Under the pieces are notes generated by a model. It was not told the DNA's origin. It was given only the letters and a program-made list of their open reading frames with translations, and ran no database searches. Made by a program: the position numbers and the translations under genes. Below, in pieces: positions 16,029-24,100 of a stretch of DNA of 64,000 nt. This DNA is from Desulfovibrio sp. 86. Its GTDB lineage: Bacteria; Desulfobacterota; Desulfovibrionia; Desulfovibrionales; Desulfovibrionaceae. The DNA lies in the NCBI RefSeq assembly GCF_902702915.1, contig NZ_LR738849.1:2239001-2303000 (forward strand), written 5' to 3'. How positions within the stretch are numbered: position 1 is the first letter of the stretch; every line of letters starts with the position of its first letter.

Positions 16029-17051
16029 GTCGGGGCAGGGGGCAGGGCCGCTGCACTGTCCCGCTATCTGCGGATCCAGCGGCAACACGTCTGCGCTGCC
16101 TTGCGGTCTCTGCGCTGCGGCCGCGCCAGCGCCGCCGCCCGTCATGCCTCCGGCAGGCGCGCCCATGTTGGCGGAAGAACCCGCCGGGTTACGCTGCCCG
16201 GAATTCTGGCCCTGTTTGACCAGCATGGAAGGCAGGCCGTGATATTCAAGGAAGGGCACGGAATGGGAGCCCGCCAGAAAAACATGGGACTTGTTGCGCA
16301 GCAGGCGGAAGCGCAGCCAGAGCATGTCCAGGCTCCAGTTGGCGAGGCCGCCGGGGGCGGTCACGTTTTGCGCGTGCGCCAGGGCTTCGGCCATGCTGTC
16401 GCCCTGGTTCAGCCTGCGCAGCATGTGGGCCACGCGGTAGACGTCCGTGTCATTTTCCGCCAGGGGGTAGAAGGCCACATCCACATGGCCGGAAAGACGG
16501 GCAATGCCTTCGCGGCAACTGGAGCAGGAGGGCGAAAAGTACATGTGCACCGTGGCTTCCTGCGCATTGTCGGTAATGGCCCAGACAGTGGCCTGCGATT
16601 TGGCCACAGCGCCCAGATTGACGATAAAAAGCAGGCCCCAGACAAGCACAAGCGCTGAGCGGCCCGCCTTGCCGGAGCGGGTGCGCGCGGCCGCCGCCTG
16701 GCGAAAGCTCGCATAGGTAAGGGCAAAGAAAATGGCCACGATGAGACAGCTTACGCAAGGGGCGGTGAGGGCCATGACCAGCAGCAGCGCCACATCACCC
16801 GCAAGCGTCAGGGCGGCAAGAATACGGCCCCAGTGCGCAAGGCCGAGCAGGGCCAGAAAACTCAGGACAGCAAAAGCGCCTGCGCCAAGCCACCACAGTG
16901 AAATGCCAGCCAGGGCCGTATCTTGATATAATGAGCAGCCAGCCGTTACGCACAGATTGACCTCGTTGCCAAGGGCGCTCCATGCGCAGAATGCCGCGCC
17001 CAGCAGGGCAAGGCACAAGGCGCCGGTAACGATTTCGTGGGATCGGTTCAT
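16026..17051 (-). CDS. VKOR-like membrane domain fused to a thioredoxin-like domain
   Basis: A 341-residue inner-membrane protein probably involved in periplasmic disulfide formation. Residues about 5-150 form a bundle of four or five transmembrane segments with a loop cysteine pair (C34 and C39) and an in-membrane CxxC at C99-C102 (APCVSC), the arrangement of vitamin K epoxide reductase homologues. It continues into a thioredoxin-like domain with CxxC at C176-C179 (YFSPSCSSC). Bacterial VKOR-Trx fusions replace DsbB/DsbA. The C-terminal about 60 residues are Gly/Ala/Pro rich. ATG 17051 follows AGGTGG; an upstream in-frame ATG has no ribosome site. The TAG stop is shared with family 2 copy A. 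The function is inferred from motifs. Confidence 0.7.
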   Translation of the reverse strand: MNRSHEIVTGALCLALLGAAFCAWSALGNEVNLCVTAGCSLYQDTALAGISLWWLGAGAFAVLSFLALLGLAHWGRILAALTLAGDVALLLVMALTAPCVSCLIVAIFFALTYASFRQAAAARTRSGKAGRSALVLVWGLLFIVNLGAVAKSQATVWAITDNAQEATVHMYFSPSCSSCREGIARLSGHVDVAFYPLAENDTDVYRVAHMLRRLNQGDSMAEALAHAQNVTAPGGLANWSLDMLWLRFRLLRNKSHVFLAGSHSVPFLEYHGLPSMLVKQGQNSGQRNPAGSSANMGAPAGGMTGGGAGAAAAQRPQGSADVLPLDPQIAGQCSGPAPCPD

Positions 17052-17430
17052 GGACCACCTGTAGATGGGTTTGAGCGGGAACCGCCTGGGCACGCACAAA
17101 GCGCAGGCCAGAGGTGGCCCGCCCGCCGGAACATTCGGGCCGCCCGTTCATGGCAGCCAGCAACGACTTCTTTGCCCGAAATGTATCATTTAGCTATAGG
17201 CTTTTTTTTGCCTCAGGTAAAGCGCGGGCTGCTCCGGAAGGCAATGTCTCTCAAAAATACGGCAGACCACCGCCGAGGTGGGAGCGTCGAGATTTTTCGG
17301 CAAAAATGGCAGTTTGTTAGCTCAGAAGCGAACAGCTCGCAGTCCAGGGTATGCAGCACGGAGGACGCATACAGGGGCCGCACGGCGGGGGGGCAGGCGC
17401 GCGCCTGCCAGCGGCGCTGCGGCAAAACAA

Positions 17431-17454
17431 AAGGACGCCCTTGCGGGCGTCCTT
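17431..17454 (-). terminator. Terminator of sat
   Basis: AAGGACGCCC and GGGCGTCCTT form a perfect 10-bp stem with a four-base loop. On the minus strand it is followed by TTTTGTTTTG. It lies 22 bases past the sat stop. Confidence 0.9.
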
Positions 17455-17476
17455 TCGCGTTGTGACTGCGGCGTCC

Positions 17477-18748
17477 TTACATGGTGGAACCAGAGGCGGC
17501 ACGCTGCATCTTGACTTCGACTTTTTCGGTAAGGCTGGAATAGTACTCGCGCAGGATGGTGAGCACTTCTTCGCGACCGAAGTGATCCGGCACTTCCGCG
17601 CCTTCGGAGAGCATCTTGCGCAGCTTGGTGCCGGACAGGATGACGCGATCGTCTTTGCCGTGCGGGCAGGTGCGCATGCTGGCCATGCCGTCGCACTTTT
17701 TGCAGTAGAAGGTCCAGTCGATATTCAGGGGTTCGCAGAGCAGGCGTTTGCTGGGGTCAGCAGACGCGGGCATCTTGCGGAAGATTTCCTGGGCTTCGAA
17801 CATGCCGTAGAAGTCGCCCACGCCAGCGTGGTCGCGGCCAACCAGCAGGTTGTTGATGCCGTAGTTCTGGCGGAAGGTGGCGTGCAGCAGGGCTTCACGC
17901 GGACCAGCGTAGCGCATGTCCAGGGGGTAGCCGGCCTGGATGACGAAGTCTTTCACGAAGTACTTGTCAACCAGGGTGTCGATGCAGCGCACGCGCACTT
18001 CAGCGGGGATGTCGCCGGGTTTCAGGGAGCCCACCAGGGAGTGGATGACCACGCCGTCGCACACTTCAACGCCGATTTTGGCGAGGTATTCATGCGAGCG
18101 GTGCATGGGGTTGCGCAGCTGGAGGGCGGCAACCTTCTGCCAGCCGCGTTCGTCCATCTTGGCGCGCAGCTGGGCGGGGGTCATGTAGACGCCGGGGAAC
18201 TTTTCGGGGAATTCGCCCTGCGAAAGCACTTTGACGGGGCCAGCGATGTTGAATTCTTTCTGGGCCAGAACCATTTTCACGCCGGGGTGGTCTTCGGGGG
18301 CCACTTCCCAGAACTTTTCAGAGTCGGGGCCTTCGCCTTTGAAGACCAGTTCGCATTCCAGTTTCTTGTCGGCTTCAGTCATTTCATAGACTTCTTCGAC
18401 CTTCATGGTGGCCATGATTTCACCCTTACGGACCAGGGCCACTTCTTCGCCAGCCTTGATGGTCTTGGCTTCGTCAGCGGAGATGTCCAGGGTCACAGGC
18501 ACGGGCCAGAAGGTGCCGTCGGTGAGAGTCATCTTCTCGCACACGCTCTTCCAGTTGGCCTTGTTCATGAAGCCGTTCAGAGGCGAAAAGCCGCCAATGC
18601 CCATCATGATGAGGTCGCCCTTGGCGCGGGAAGAAATCTCGATCTGCTTGAGGCCTGCAGCCTTTTTCTTTTCGTCTTCCAGGGCCTTGCCTTCAAGCAG
18701 GCAACAGACCAGACCCTTACCGCCGTGAGGAGCTACCAATTTGGACAT
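17477..18748 (-). CDS. sat: Sulfate adenylyltransferase (ATP sulfurylase), dissimilatory type
   Basis: Makes adenosine-5'-phosphosulfate and pyrophosphate from sulfate and ATP, the activation step of sulfate respiration. The 423-residue protein has the nucleotide-binding segments [15 protein letters not shown] (the QxRNPxHxxH signature of homo-oligomeric ATP sulfurylases) and [15 protein letters not shown], and the C-terminal [14 protein letters not shown] motif. Zinc-type cysteines occur in [23 protein letters not shown] precedes ATG 18748. It is monocistronic: a strong terminator follows, and the upstream region carries a Rex-like operator overlapping a promoter. AprAB and Qmo genes are not in the window. 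Confidence 0.97.
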   Translation of the reverse strand: MSKLVAPHGGKGLVCCLLEGKALEDEKKKAAGLKQIEISSRAKGDLIMMGIGGFSPLNGFMNKANWKSVCEKMTLTDGTFWPVPVTLDISADEAKTIKAGEEVALVRKGEIMATMKVEEVYEMTEADKKLECELVFKGEGPDSEKFWEVAPEDHPGVKMVLAQKEFNIAGPVKVLSQGEFPEKFPGVYMTPAQLRAKMDERGWQKVAALQLRNPMHRSHEYLAKIGVEVCDGVVIHSLVGSLKPGDIPAEVRVRCIDTLVDKYFVKDFVIQAGYPLDMRYAGPREALLHATFRQNYGINNLLVGRDHAGVGDFYGMFEAQEIFRKMPASADPSKRLLCEPLNIDWTFYCKKCDGMASMRTCPHGKDDRVILSGTKLRKMLSEGAEVPDHFGREEVLTILREYYSSLTEKVEVKMQRAASGSTM

Positions 18749-18833
18749 CGCGAAATCCTCCGTGTTTTAGTTATGACAGCCTCCCCCCGTGGAATCACGT
18801 TGACCGGAATGGGAAGGGCTTCTTTCAAACAGC

Positions 18834-18862
18834 ATCTTGTGAATAATCTAACAAAAAGTCAA
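18834..18862 (-). promoter_or_regulatory. Candidate sat promoter with Rex-like operator
   Basis: On the minus strand a TTGACT -35 box (18862-18857) is followed after 17 bases by CAAGAT (18839-18834), a weak -10. Between and across them lies the 18-bp near-palindrome TTGTTA-GATTAT-TCACAA (18854-18837), close to the Rex consensus TTGTGA-N6-TCACAA with one mismatch. Rex senses NADH/NAD and is known to repress sat in Desulfovibrio vulgaris. The position would block RNA polymerase. The operator match is clearer than the -10 box. Confidence 0.6.
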
Positions 18863-19334
18863 CCACCTCTCGCAACTTTTCCTGACAACATCAGCAAAAA
18901 TATACGAAAAGGCCTTGATCCCCGCCGAAAAACCTAAATGCCATCATACTGCAAGTTTTTAAAAAAGAGAAGCCCCCAGCCGGAAAAAAACGCGCAAGAC
19001 CGCACCTCCGGGGGTAAAAAAAACATGCGTGAAGGGTAAAGTTATCATGGCGGTTTTTCATGATATTTTGCTGCCGCCACAGCAAGGATTGTCGCGCTAA
19101 CATGCTAAAATTGTAATAAAAAGTTCATATAAAAAGAATAATGCGACAGCAGGGCACGCTGGGGGAGGCGCCACGCCGATTCTGGCATTGCATGATGCGA
19201 TACGGACGATGGCGCTTTTTTTCGCAATCTCGTCTGCAGAAGCATCTTGCGTGATTATTGGGGCATTGACGGCAGGTTGGGAAAAGCTGCGTGAAGGGCC
19301 GCGCGGAGTGTTGAAGGTTTTCGGGGGAGGGGGT
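18863..19334. other. Gene-free stretch upstream of the sat promoter
   Basis: A roughly 470-base region between the divergent end of the ssb unit and the sat promoter. I see no gene, RNA or strong repeat here apart from A-rich runs near 18950-19030. Confidence 0.4.
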
Positions 19335-19373
19335 GTGGGGAGGGACCCTTTTGCAAAAGGGTCCCTCCCCCAC
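19335..19373 (-). terminator. Family 3 hairpin, copy b, downstream of ssb
   Basis: GTGGGGAGGGACCCTTTTG pairs with CAAAAGGGTCCCTCCCCAC. The AAAGCATTTCAA flank lies on the ssb side, the same orientation relative to the upstream gene as the other copies. Confidence 0.7.
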
Positions 19374-19403
19374 AAAGCATTTCAAGCGTACTCTGCTCTA
19401 CAG

Positions 19404-19436
19404 AAAAGGCCGGAACCTGACGGTTCCGGCCTTTTT
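19404..19436 (-). terminator. Hairpin terminator behind ssb
   Basis: AAAAGGCCGGAAC and GTTCCGGCCTTTTT form a stem of 12 or more bp with T runs on both strands, so it can work in either direction. The nearest upstream gene is ssb on the minus strand. Confidence 0.8.
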
Positions 19437-19467
19437 CAACAATGCAGGCTGCAAAGGCGAATCGGTC

Positions 19468-19608
19468 TAGAGCAATTTCACCTTGAAATTGCTCTGCTGA
19501 CGCGAAGGCGGCAGCCGCCACGAAGTGGCGTGGATTCTGGTGAAAACCACGTTTTTCGCCAGAATGATGCGTTGAAACAGGGAGTGTTTCAAAAGCAAAA
19601 TGCTCTAG
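19468..19608 (+). repeat. Family 2 multi-hairpin element, copy C
   Basis: About 140 bp flanked on both sides by CTAG (19467-19470 and 19605-19608). Hairpins in order: AGAGCAATTTCA/TGAAATTGCTCT; GCTGACGC-GAAG-GCGGCAGC; CGCCAC-GAA-GTGGCG; ATTCTGG...CCAGAAT; TTGAAACA...TGTTTCAA. The stems differ in sequence from copies A and B but occupy the same places. The right end forms the TAG stop of ssb. Confidence 0.8.
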
Positions 19609-20144
19609 AAGGGCACATCGTCCATATTGGAAGCTTCGGAGGGAAAGGCCGGGCCAAGATCCTCATCCATGCCTTTGCGGCCACCCTGGCCGCCGCCCTG
19701 CGGCTGCTGCCGAGCGCCTCCGGTCTGGCCGCCGCGCGGGGCATTGCCACGGGGAGCGGCTGCGGGCGCGCCGTAGTCTTCTTCATAGCCACGTCCGCCG
19801 GTTTCACGCGGGGCGTCGCCCTTGCGGTCAAGAAACTGGACACGCTGGGCCTTGATTTCGGTGGTGTAGCGGTCCTGTCCCTGCTGATCCTGCCATTTGC
19901 GGGTCTGCAGGCTGCCTTCCACAAAGACCAGGCTGCCCTTGGTAAGGTAGTTGGCGCAATTTTCCGCCTGACGTTGAAAAACGGACACGCGGTGCCATTC
20001 TGTGCGGTCAACCTTGTTGCCCTCGCGGTCAGTATAGGATTCGTCAGTAGCAATATTGAGGCTGGCCACGGGCGAACCGCTCTGAGTGTAGCGCAACTCG
20101 GGGTCGCGGCCCAGACGGCCGATAATCATAACTTTATTCAGCAT
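19605..20144 (-). CDS. ssb: Single-stranded DNA-binding protein
   Basis: Binds and protects single-stranded DNA in replication, recombination and repair and recruits partners through its C-terminal tip. The 179-residue product has the OB-fold (about 1-110, starting MLNKVMIIGRLGRDPELRYT, with TEWHRVSVF and GSLVFVEGSLQTRKW). A Gly/Gln/Arg-rich linker of about 50 residues follows, and the acidic tip ends DDVPF, close to the usual DDxPF. The TAG stop is the end of a family 2 element. The gene upstream on the same strand (20186-20524) ends 41 bases before the ssb start and may be co-transcribed. Confidence 0.96.
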   Translation of the reverse strand: MLNKVMIIGRLGRDPELRYTQSGSPVASLNIATDESYTDREGNKVDRTEWHRVSVFQRQAENCANYLTKGSLVFVEGSLQTRKWQDQQGQDRYTTEIKAQRVQFLDRKGDAPRETGGRGYEEDYGAPAAAPRGNAPRGGQTGGARQQPQGGGQGGRKGMDEDLGPAFPSEASNMDDVPF

Positions 20145-20185
20145 GCGAATGCTCTCCGATAATAGACTGCTGCGTTCAGGATACG

Positions 20186-20524
20186 TCAGGCAACAAAAGC
20201 CTTTTCCAGAGTATCCAGTACGTCTTCCAGTTTGTCACTCAAAATGTTGGCCTCACGTGGCTGCCAGTCAGCCAGGGCGTTTTCCAGCGCCTGCTTGAGG
20301 CGGGCGGCCTCTTCAATGCCGGGGCCCATGGCTTTGCGCCTTGCCTCGGACCAGGGCAGGAACTGCAGGCCCTCGTGCAGGGCGCGCACCATCTCGAGCA
20401 CGCCGTGCTTCTCGTGCTTGATGGGCACGCTGAAGGCCAGTTCCGTCAGTTGGGGCCACAGTTTTTCGAGCAGGTCTTCGTTCCAGGTCACGGCAGTGAC
20501 ACGTATTTGCAAGGCTTCGCCCAT
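20186..20524 (-). CDS. Conserved-looking small protein upstream of ssb, function unknown
   Basis: A 112-residue, helix-rich, soluble and slightly acidic protein with no signal peptide, membrane segment or cysteine motif. It includes WNEDLLEKLWPQLTELAF, EMVRALHEGLQFLPWSE and a C-terminal amphipathic helix (ILSDKLEDVLDTLEKAFVA). I do not recognise a family. It is very probably real: GGAGGG lies five bases before ATG 20524, codon use matches its neighbours, and it sits just ahead of ssb on the same strand. Possible link to DNA metabolism by position only. Confidence 0.65.
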   Translation of the reverse strand: MGEALQIRVTAVTWNEDLLEKLWPQLTELAFSVPIKHEKHGVLEMVRALHEGLQFLPWSEARRKAMGPGIEEAARLKQALENALADWQPREANILSDKLEDVLDTLEKAFVA

Positions 20525-20691
20525 GATGACCCTCCGTGTTGTTGGCTGGCTTGTTACGAGGGAGCGTCTGGCCGTTCAGCCCCGGGAATGCGTATTCCCA
20601 GGGGTGCGGCATGCCCCCTTGCGGCGCGTCACAGAGCAGCCACCCTGTGTTTGCGCCTTCACGGCGCAGGCCTGTCCATGCAGCCTTCACG

Positions 20692-20736
20692 GCAATTTCA
20701 GCGTGAAATTGCTCCGGTTCAAAGGTACATTGCTCT
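20692..20736. repeat. Family 2 truncated copy next to copy B
   Basis: GCAATTTCA-GCG-TGAAATTGC followed by GGTTCAAAGGTACATTGCTC and a CTAG junction. It looks like the end hairpin of a family 2 element fused head to tail with copy B. The rest of 20525-20691 holds no recognisable gene. Confidence 0.6.
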
Positions 20737-20886
20737 AGAGCAGATCAACTTTGAAATGAGAAGCATTTCAAAGTGTTCATTCAGCCGAAAAATGCGATTT
20801 TCGGCTGAATCCACGCCACGTTGTGGCGCGCTGCACGAAAGTGCAGCGTTAGAGCATTTACACTTTTTCAAAGGTAAATTGCTCTA
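20737..20886 (-). repeat. Family 2 multi-hairpin element, copy B
   Basis: Hairpins in order: ACTTTGAAATG/CATTTCAAAGT; ATTCAGCCGAAAA/TTTTCGGCTGAAT; GCCAC-GTT-GTGGC; CGCTGCAC-GAAA-GTGCAGCG; AGAGCATTTAC...GTAAATTGCTCT. The right end is the TAG stop of the biotinyl-like gene (20884-20886). Closely similar to copy A. Confidence 0.85.
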
Positions 20887-21534
20887 CTCTTTTTCCGTCC
20901 ATTCCGTCTGCACGCGCATGATCACGTCCTGAATGGCGGGCAGTTGATCCTTGGGGCACACGCCAAGAAGGGGCGCGCCAGCGTCCATATTGTCGTTGAT
21001 CTTGAAGTAGACCGCGTAGATGACGCCGTCAGGACCCGTGTAGTTGAGGGGGACCTCACGCTTCATGCGCGACATGATGAGCAGTTCCATGCCGTCGCGA
21101 ACAGCCACAGACTGCGCGTCCGCCGCGCGGATTTTTTTGTCCACATCGGGAGTGAAGTAGTATTTGGCGCGTTCGGGCGCACGGAACAGGTGCAGGGTTT
21201 TTTGCAGAATGATGCTCTGCACCTCGTCCTTGGTCAGCATATGCCGCAGCACCGCCAGCGGAGTTCCGGCCTCCACGAACTGGCCCTCAAGGTTGCTGTG
21301 CACAACGCTTACTTCGCCCTTTTCAGATGCGTAGATGGGCTTGGGATTGCGCTCGCGCTCTAGCGTGGCAATGAGGGTGCCGGGTTTTTCCTTCCACTGG
21401 CCCTGGGGGCCGACGGCCTTGTCGCCCTGCGTGAGTCCCGCGAACGTGACCCGGCCCGTATGCGGGGTGCGGATGACGATTTCGCGGTAGGGAGAGGCTT
21501 TAATTTCGTCCAGCAGCGAAGATATATTAATCAT
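20884..21534 (-). CDS. Double biotinyl/lipoyl-like domain protein of the acetyl-CoA carboxylase cluster
   Basis: A 216-residue soluble protein, probably the biotin carrier (or a carrier-like partner) of the neighbouring carboxylase. Two hammerhead-type domains can be traced. The first (about 18-95) has the hairpin PIYASEKGEVSVVHSNLEGQ but Arg in place of the modified lysine. The second (about 140-205) reads LLIMSRMKREVPLNY, followed by GPDGVIYAVYFKINDNMDAG, which aligns with the biotinyl AMKM motif as RMKR, so the lysine is kept but its neighbours are unusual. It lies 102 bases after fused accDA on the same strand, and its stop is shared with family 2 copy B. Whether it is biotinylated is open. 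Confidence 0.6.
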   Translation of the reverse strand: MINISSLLDEIKASPYREIVIRTPHTGRVTFAGLTQGDKAVGPQGQWKEKPGTLIATLERERNPKPIYASEKGEVSVVHSNLEGQFVEAGTPLAVLRHMLTKDEVQSIILQKTLHLFRAPERAKYYFTPDVDKKIRAADAQSVAVRDGMELLIMSRMKREVPLNYTGPDGVIYAVYFKINDNMDAGAPLLGVCPKDQLPAIQDVIMRVQTEWTEKE

Positions 21535-21636
21535 GCTTGGTCCGTTATATGCTTGGCGCGTGTGCCGCCGGGGCGGCGCGGGCGTTCGGGTTCTCTCGTG
21601 GCGTGCCCGGTGGGGCGCGCATCCTTATTCCACCAC

Positions 21637-23886
21637 CTACCGATAGTACAGGTTTCTGCCGCCGATGGTGAGTAAAGCTTGTTTCAGGTTGGCACGAACC
21701 TGCCTTCTGTCCCATATGCCCTGAATGTGGCCGCGGGACAGGGCGCGGTACGAGCGATGGTACTTGGGCGGAATGTCCATGCCAGTGGTCTCCTTGATGA
21801 CGCCGGGGCCGGCAAAGCCGATATTGGACGAACGCACGGCGAACTGGTAGGGCGAGCAGCCAAGAAAGCTGGCCACGGGCCCGGCAAAGGAGTTGGTGTC
21901 GTACAGCACCATGTACAGGCCGCCGGCTTCAATGTAGCGGCGCACGGCCACTGTGCAGCGCGGCATCTGTATGACGCCGTGGGTGCCTTCCTGAATGCGT
22001 ATGCCCGCCGTGCCGTGTACATAGGCCAGGAAGGGATAGCGCTTTTTGGCGGCACGCTGGGCGGCTTCCACAAACTTGTAGCCTTCGGCGGCCCCGACGG
22101 AGCCACCGCGGAAGGTGCCCATAAGCATGGCCACCACCATCTTGGTATTGTCGATGCGCGCCTCAAAGGTCATGCAGCCGCTTTTGGCTCCCGTCTTTTT
22201 TTGCGCGTCGCTGATGCGGTCGCTGAAGCCAGGAAAGTCCAGGGGGTTGCCCGCTTCGATTTCGCTGTTGAACTCAAAGACCGAACCAGCGTCAAAGACG
22301 TTTCTCACATACCATTCCGGTTCCATCGGGAAGTGGTAGCCGCAATGGCTGCACACGCCCGCGAACTCGGCAAAGAGATCCGGCCCCCACAGGTCGAGAC
22401 AGCCGTAGGAAGCGCTGTTGGGGCAGGTGACCGTGCGGTCGATCTTGTACCGCGGGGATATGTAGTTCCACTTGAGGCGGCGCGAATCGTCCGCCCAGGT
22501 GGAAAGGGCCATGAGTTCCTTGGCCTTGCTGTCCTGCTTGCTGGGCAACTTGCGGGTGAGCTTGTGCCAGGGAGCCAGCAGGCGGCCCTTGAACACTTCC
22601 CATTCGTTGTCCATTTCTTCCACAAAGGTGCGGATGCGCCTTTGGTGCTTGCGGTAGAAGTCGTACTTGAAGCTGACCCAGGGTTTGGAGATCCAGTCCC
22701 AGGCGGCTCCCGCCAGCTTGGTGACAAAGGGCCTGCGGTCACGCGCGGCCTGGCGTGAAAGGCGCAGAAATTTCTGCTGCCGCCGTTCGCGCAGGCAATC
22801 CTTGGCGTTGGATGAAAGCCCCCAGCGGGTATACATTTCGTCCAGGTTGGCGTCGGGCTTGCGCAGGCGCGAGAGAGCCAGGCCTTTGAAAATGGGCATT
22901 TTGCGGGTGGAGACCACCACTTCGTCGGTGGCGCGGATGACTTCCTGCCGCAGGTTGCGGAAGAAGTCGAAGTGCCAGGGGCGCGCGCCCAGGGGCGGCT
23001 CCTGCACGATGCGGTCGATGTACCCGAACTTGAGGTTGTCCTGCGCCGTGATCTTGAGGTTCTGGGCGCAGTGTTCAATGAGCTCTGGGGTGGCGCGCTC
23101 TCCCGATTTGAGGCGTCCCTCGATGGCGGCGGCCCCTTCGGGCGAAATGACCGAATAGTAGCCGTGCGAAAGCATGAGCCTTTTGTCGGCAAGGCCAATG
23201 GCCTCGGCGCCGCCCGAGCCGCCCTCGGAGATCACGGCAATGACGGGAACACGCAAGCCAGCCATGCAGTAGATATTGCGGGCAATCTGCTGTGCCGCGC
23301 CAGGGTAGTCCTCAATGGGATACGAGCCGGGCGTGAAGATGTACGCATGAATGGGAATGCCCTCGGTTTCGGCCACGCGCATGTACTGCTGCGCCTTGGC
23401 GTTGCCCCAGGGCTTGACCGAGCCGCCGTTGCGGAACTCCGCGCCGTGGCCCTTTTCCTGCCCGATGACCATGACGGACTGGGTATAGGTTTTTTTGCCG
23501 CGCCGCCGGGTGATGACGGCCCTGGCAATGAGCATGCTGGGGTCGAGGCTGTGTTCGTCCTGTCCGCCGACTTCCGTGAAGTTGTCGTAGACGTTTTCCA
23601 GGATATCACGCAGGCAGACACGCTGCGGGTGACGCACGATGCGCACCTTGTCCATGGCGGTAATGCTGCCTTCAAGGCGGCGTTCCACATAGGAGAAAAG
23701 GTCTTCGACCGTGGCCAGCTCTGCGTAGGGGTCTTCAATGTCCCCCGCCCGGACGCGGGCCGCAAAGGAGGTGAGCTTCTCTTCCAGCAACTGGGCGTTG
23801 TCTTTGTGCTTGCCGGCGAAAATGTCCACCAGGTAGCTGAGCCTGTCGCGCAGGCTCTGGATGCGTTTTTCTATGTTGTTATCCAT
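21637..23886 (-). CDS. accDA: Acetyl-CoA carboxylase carboxyltransferase, fused alpha-beta subunits
   Basis: Transfers the carboxyl group from carboxybiotin to acetyl-CoA, giving malonyl-CoA for fatty-acid synthesis. The 749-residue protein joins both subunits in the order alpha then beta. The AccA-like part (about 1-400) has RDILENVYDNFTEVGG, EKGHGAEFRNGG and ISEGGSGGAEAIGLADK. A linker rich in basic residues follows. The AccD-like part (about 480-749) has a zinc-type Cys pattern (CPNSASYGC and CSHCGY), MLMGTFRGGSVGAAEG and TAGIRIQEGTHGV. Most bacteria encode these as separate genes. accC lies upstream on the same strand, separated by a 61-codon gene; the biotinyl-like gene follows. Start ATG 23886. 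Confidence 0.92.
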   Translation of the reverse strand: MDNNIEKRIQSLRDRLSYLVDIFAGKHKDNAQLLEEKLTSFAARVRAGDIEDPYAELATVEDLFSYVERRLEGSITAMDKVRIVRHPQRVCLRDILENVYDNFTEVGGQDEHSLDPSMLIARAVITRRRGKKTYTQSVMVIGQEKGHGAEFRNGGSVKPWGNAKAQQYMRVAETEGIPIHAYIFTPGSYPIEDYPGAAQQIARNIYCMAGLRVPVIAVISEGGSGGAEAIGLADKRLMLSHGYYSVISPEGAAAIEGRLKSGERATPELIEHCAQNLKITAQDNLKFGYIDRIVQEPPLGARPWHFDFFRNLRQEVIRATDEVVVSTRKMPIFKGLALSRLRKPDANLDEMYTRWGLSSNAKDCLRERRQQKFLRLSRQAARDRRPFVTKLAGAAWDWISKPWVSFKYDFYRKHQRRIRTFVEEMDNEWEVFKGRLLAPWHKLTRKLPSKQDSKAKELMALSTWADDSRRLKWNYISPRYKIDRTVTCPNSASYGCLDLWGPDLFAEFAGVCSHCGYHFPMEPEWYVRNVFDAGSVFEFNSEIEAGNPLDFPGFSDRISDAQKKTGAKSGCMTFEARIDNTKMVVAMLMGTFRGGSVGAAEGYKFVEAAQRAAKKRYPFLAYVHGTAGIRIQEGTHGVIQMPRCTVAVRRYIEAGGLYMVLYDTNSFAGPVASFLGCSPYQFAVRSSNIGFAGPGVIKETTGMDIPPKYHRSYRALSRGHIQGIWDRRQVRANLKQALLTIGGRNLYYR

Positions 23887-23901
23887 GACTCGCGTGTGCC
23901 G

Positions 23902-24087
23902 CTAAACGGGTGTTTTAAGGTAGTTGGAGGAGGACGAGCGCAGAGCGGCCAGAACCTTCAGTTCCACACCGGCCCCGTTCATGATCTTGGCCTGCAGCAC
24001 CGGATTGCGCATGGTCCCCGTCGTTGCGGGTTTGTGCGGGCGCCTGGCCTCAAGCCCCAGAGTGGCCTTGGACACGTTGTCCATCAT
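23902..24087 (-). CDS. Small protein between accC and accDA
   Basis: A 61-residue basic protein with no membrane segment or known motif (MMDNVSKATLGLEARRP... ending SSSSNYLKTPV). It fits exactly between accC and accDA: 13 bases after the accC stop and 15 before the accDA start, on the same strand. AAGGGA lies six to nine bases before the two adjacent ATG codons (24087 or 24084). That spacing and ribosome site make translation likely. I do not recognise a family; a role in carboxylase assembly is a guess from position. Confidence 0.6.
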   Translation of the reverse strand: MMDNVSKATLGLEARRPHKPATTGTMRNPVLQAKIMNGAGVELKVLAALRSSSSNYLKTPV

Positions 24088-24100
24088 GCATTTCCCTTGT

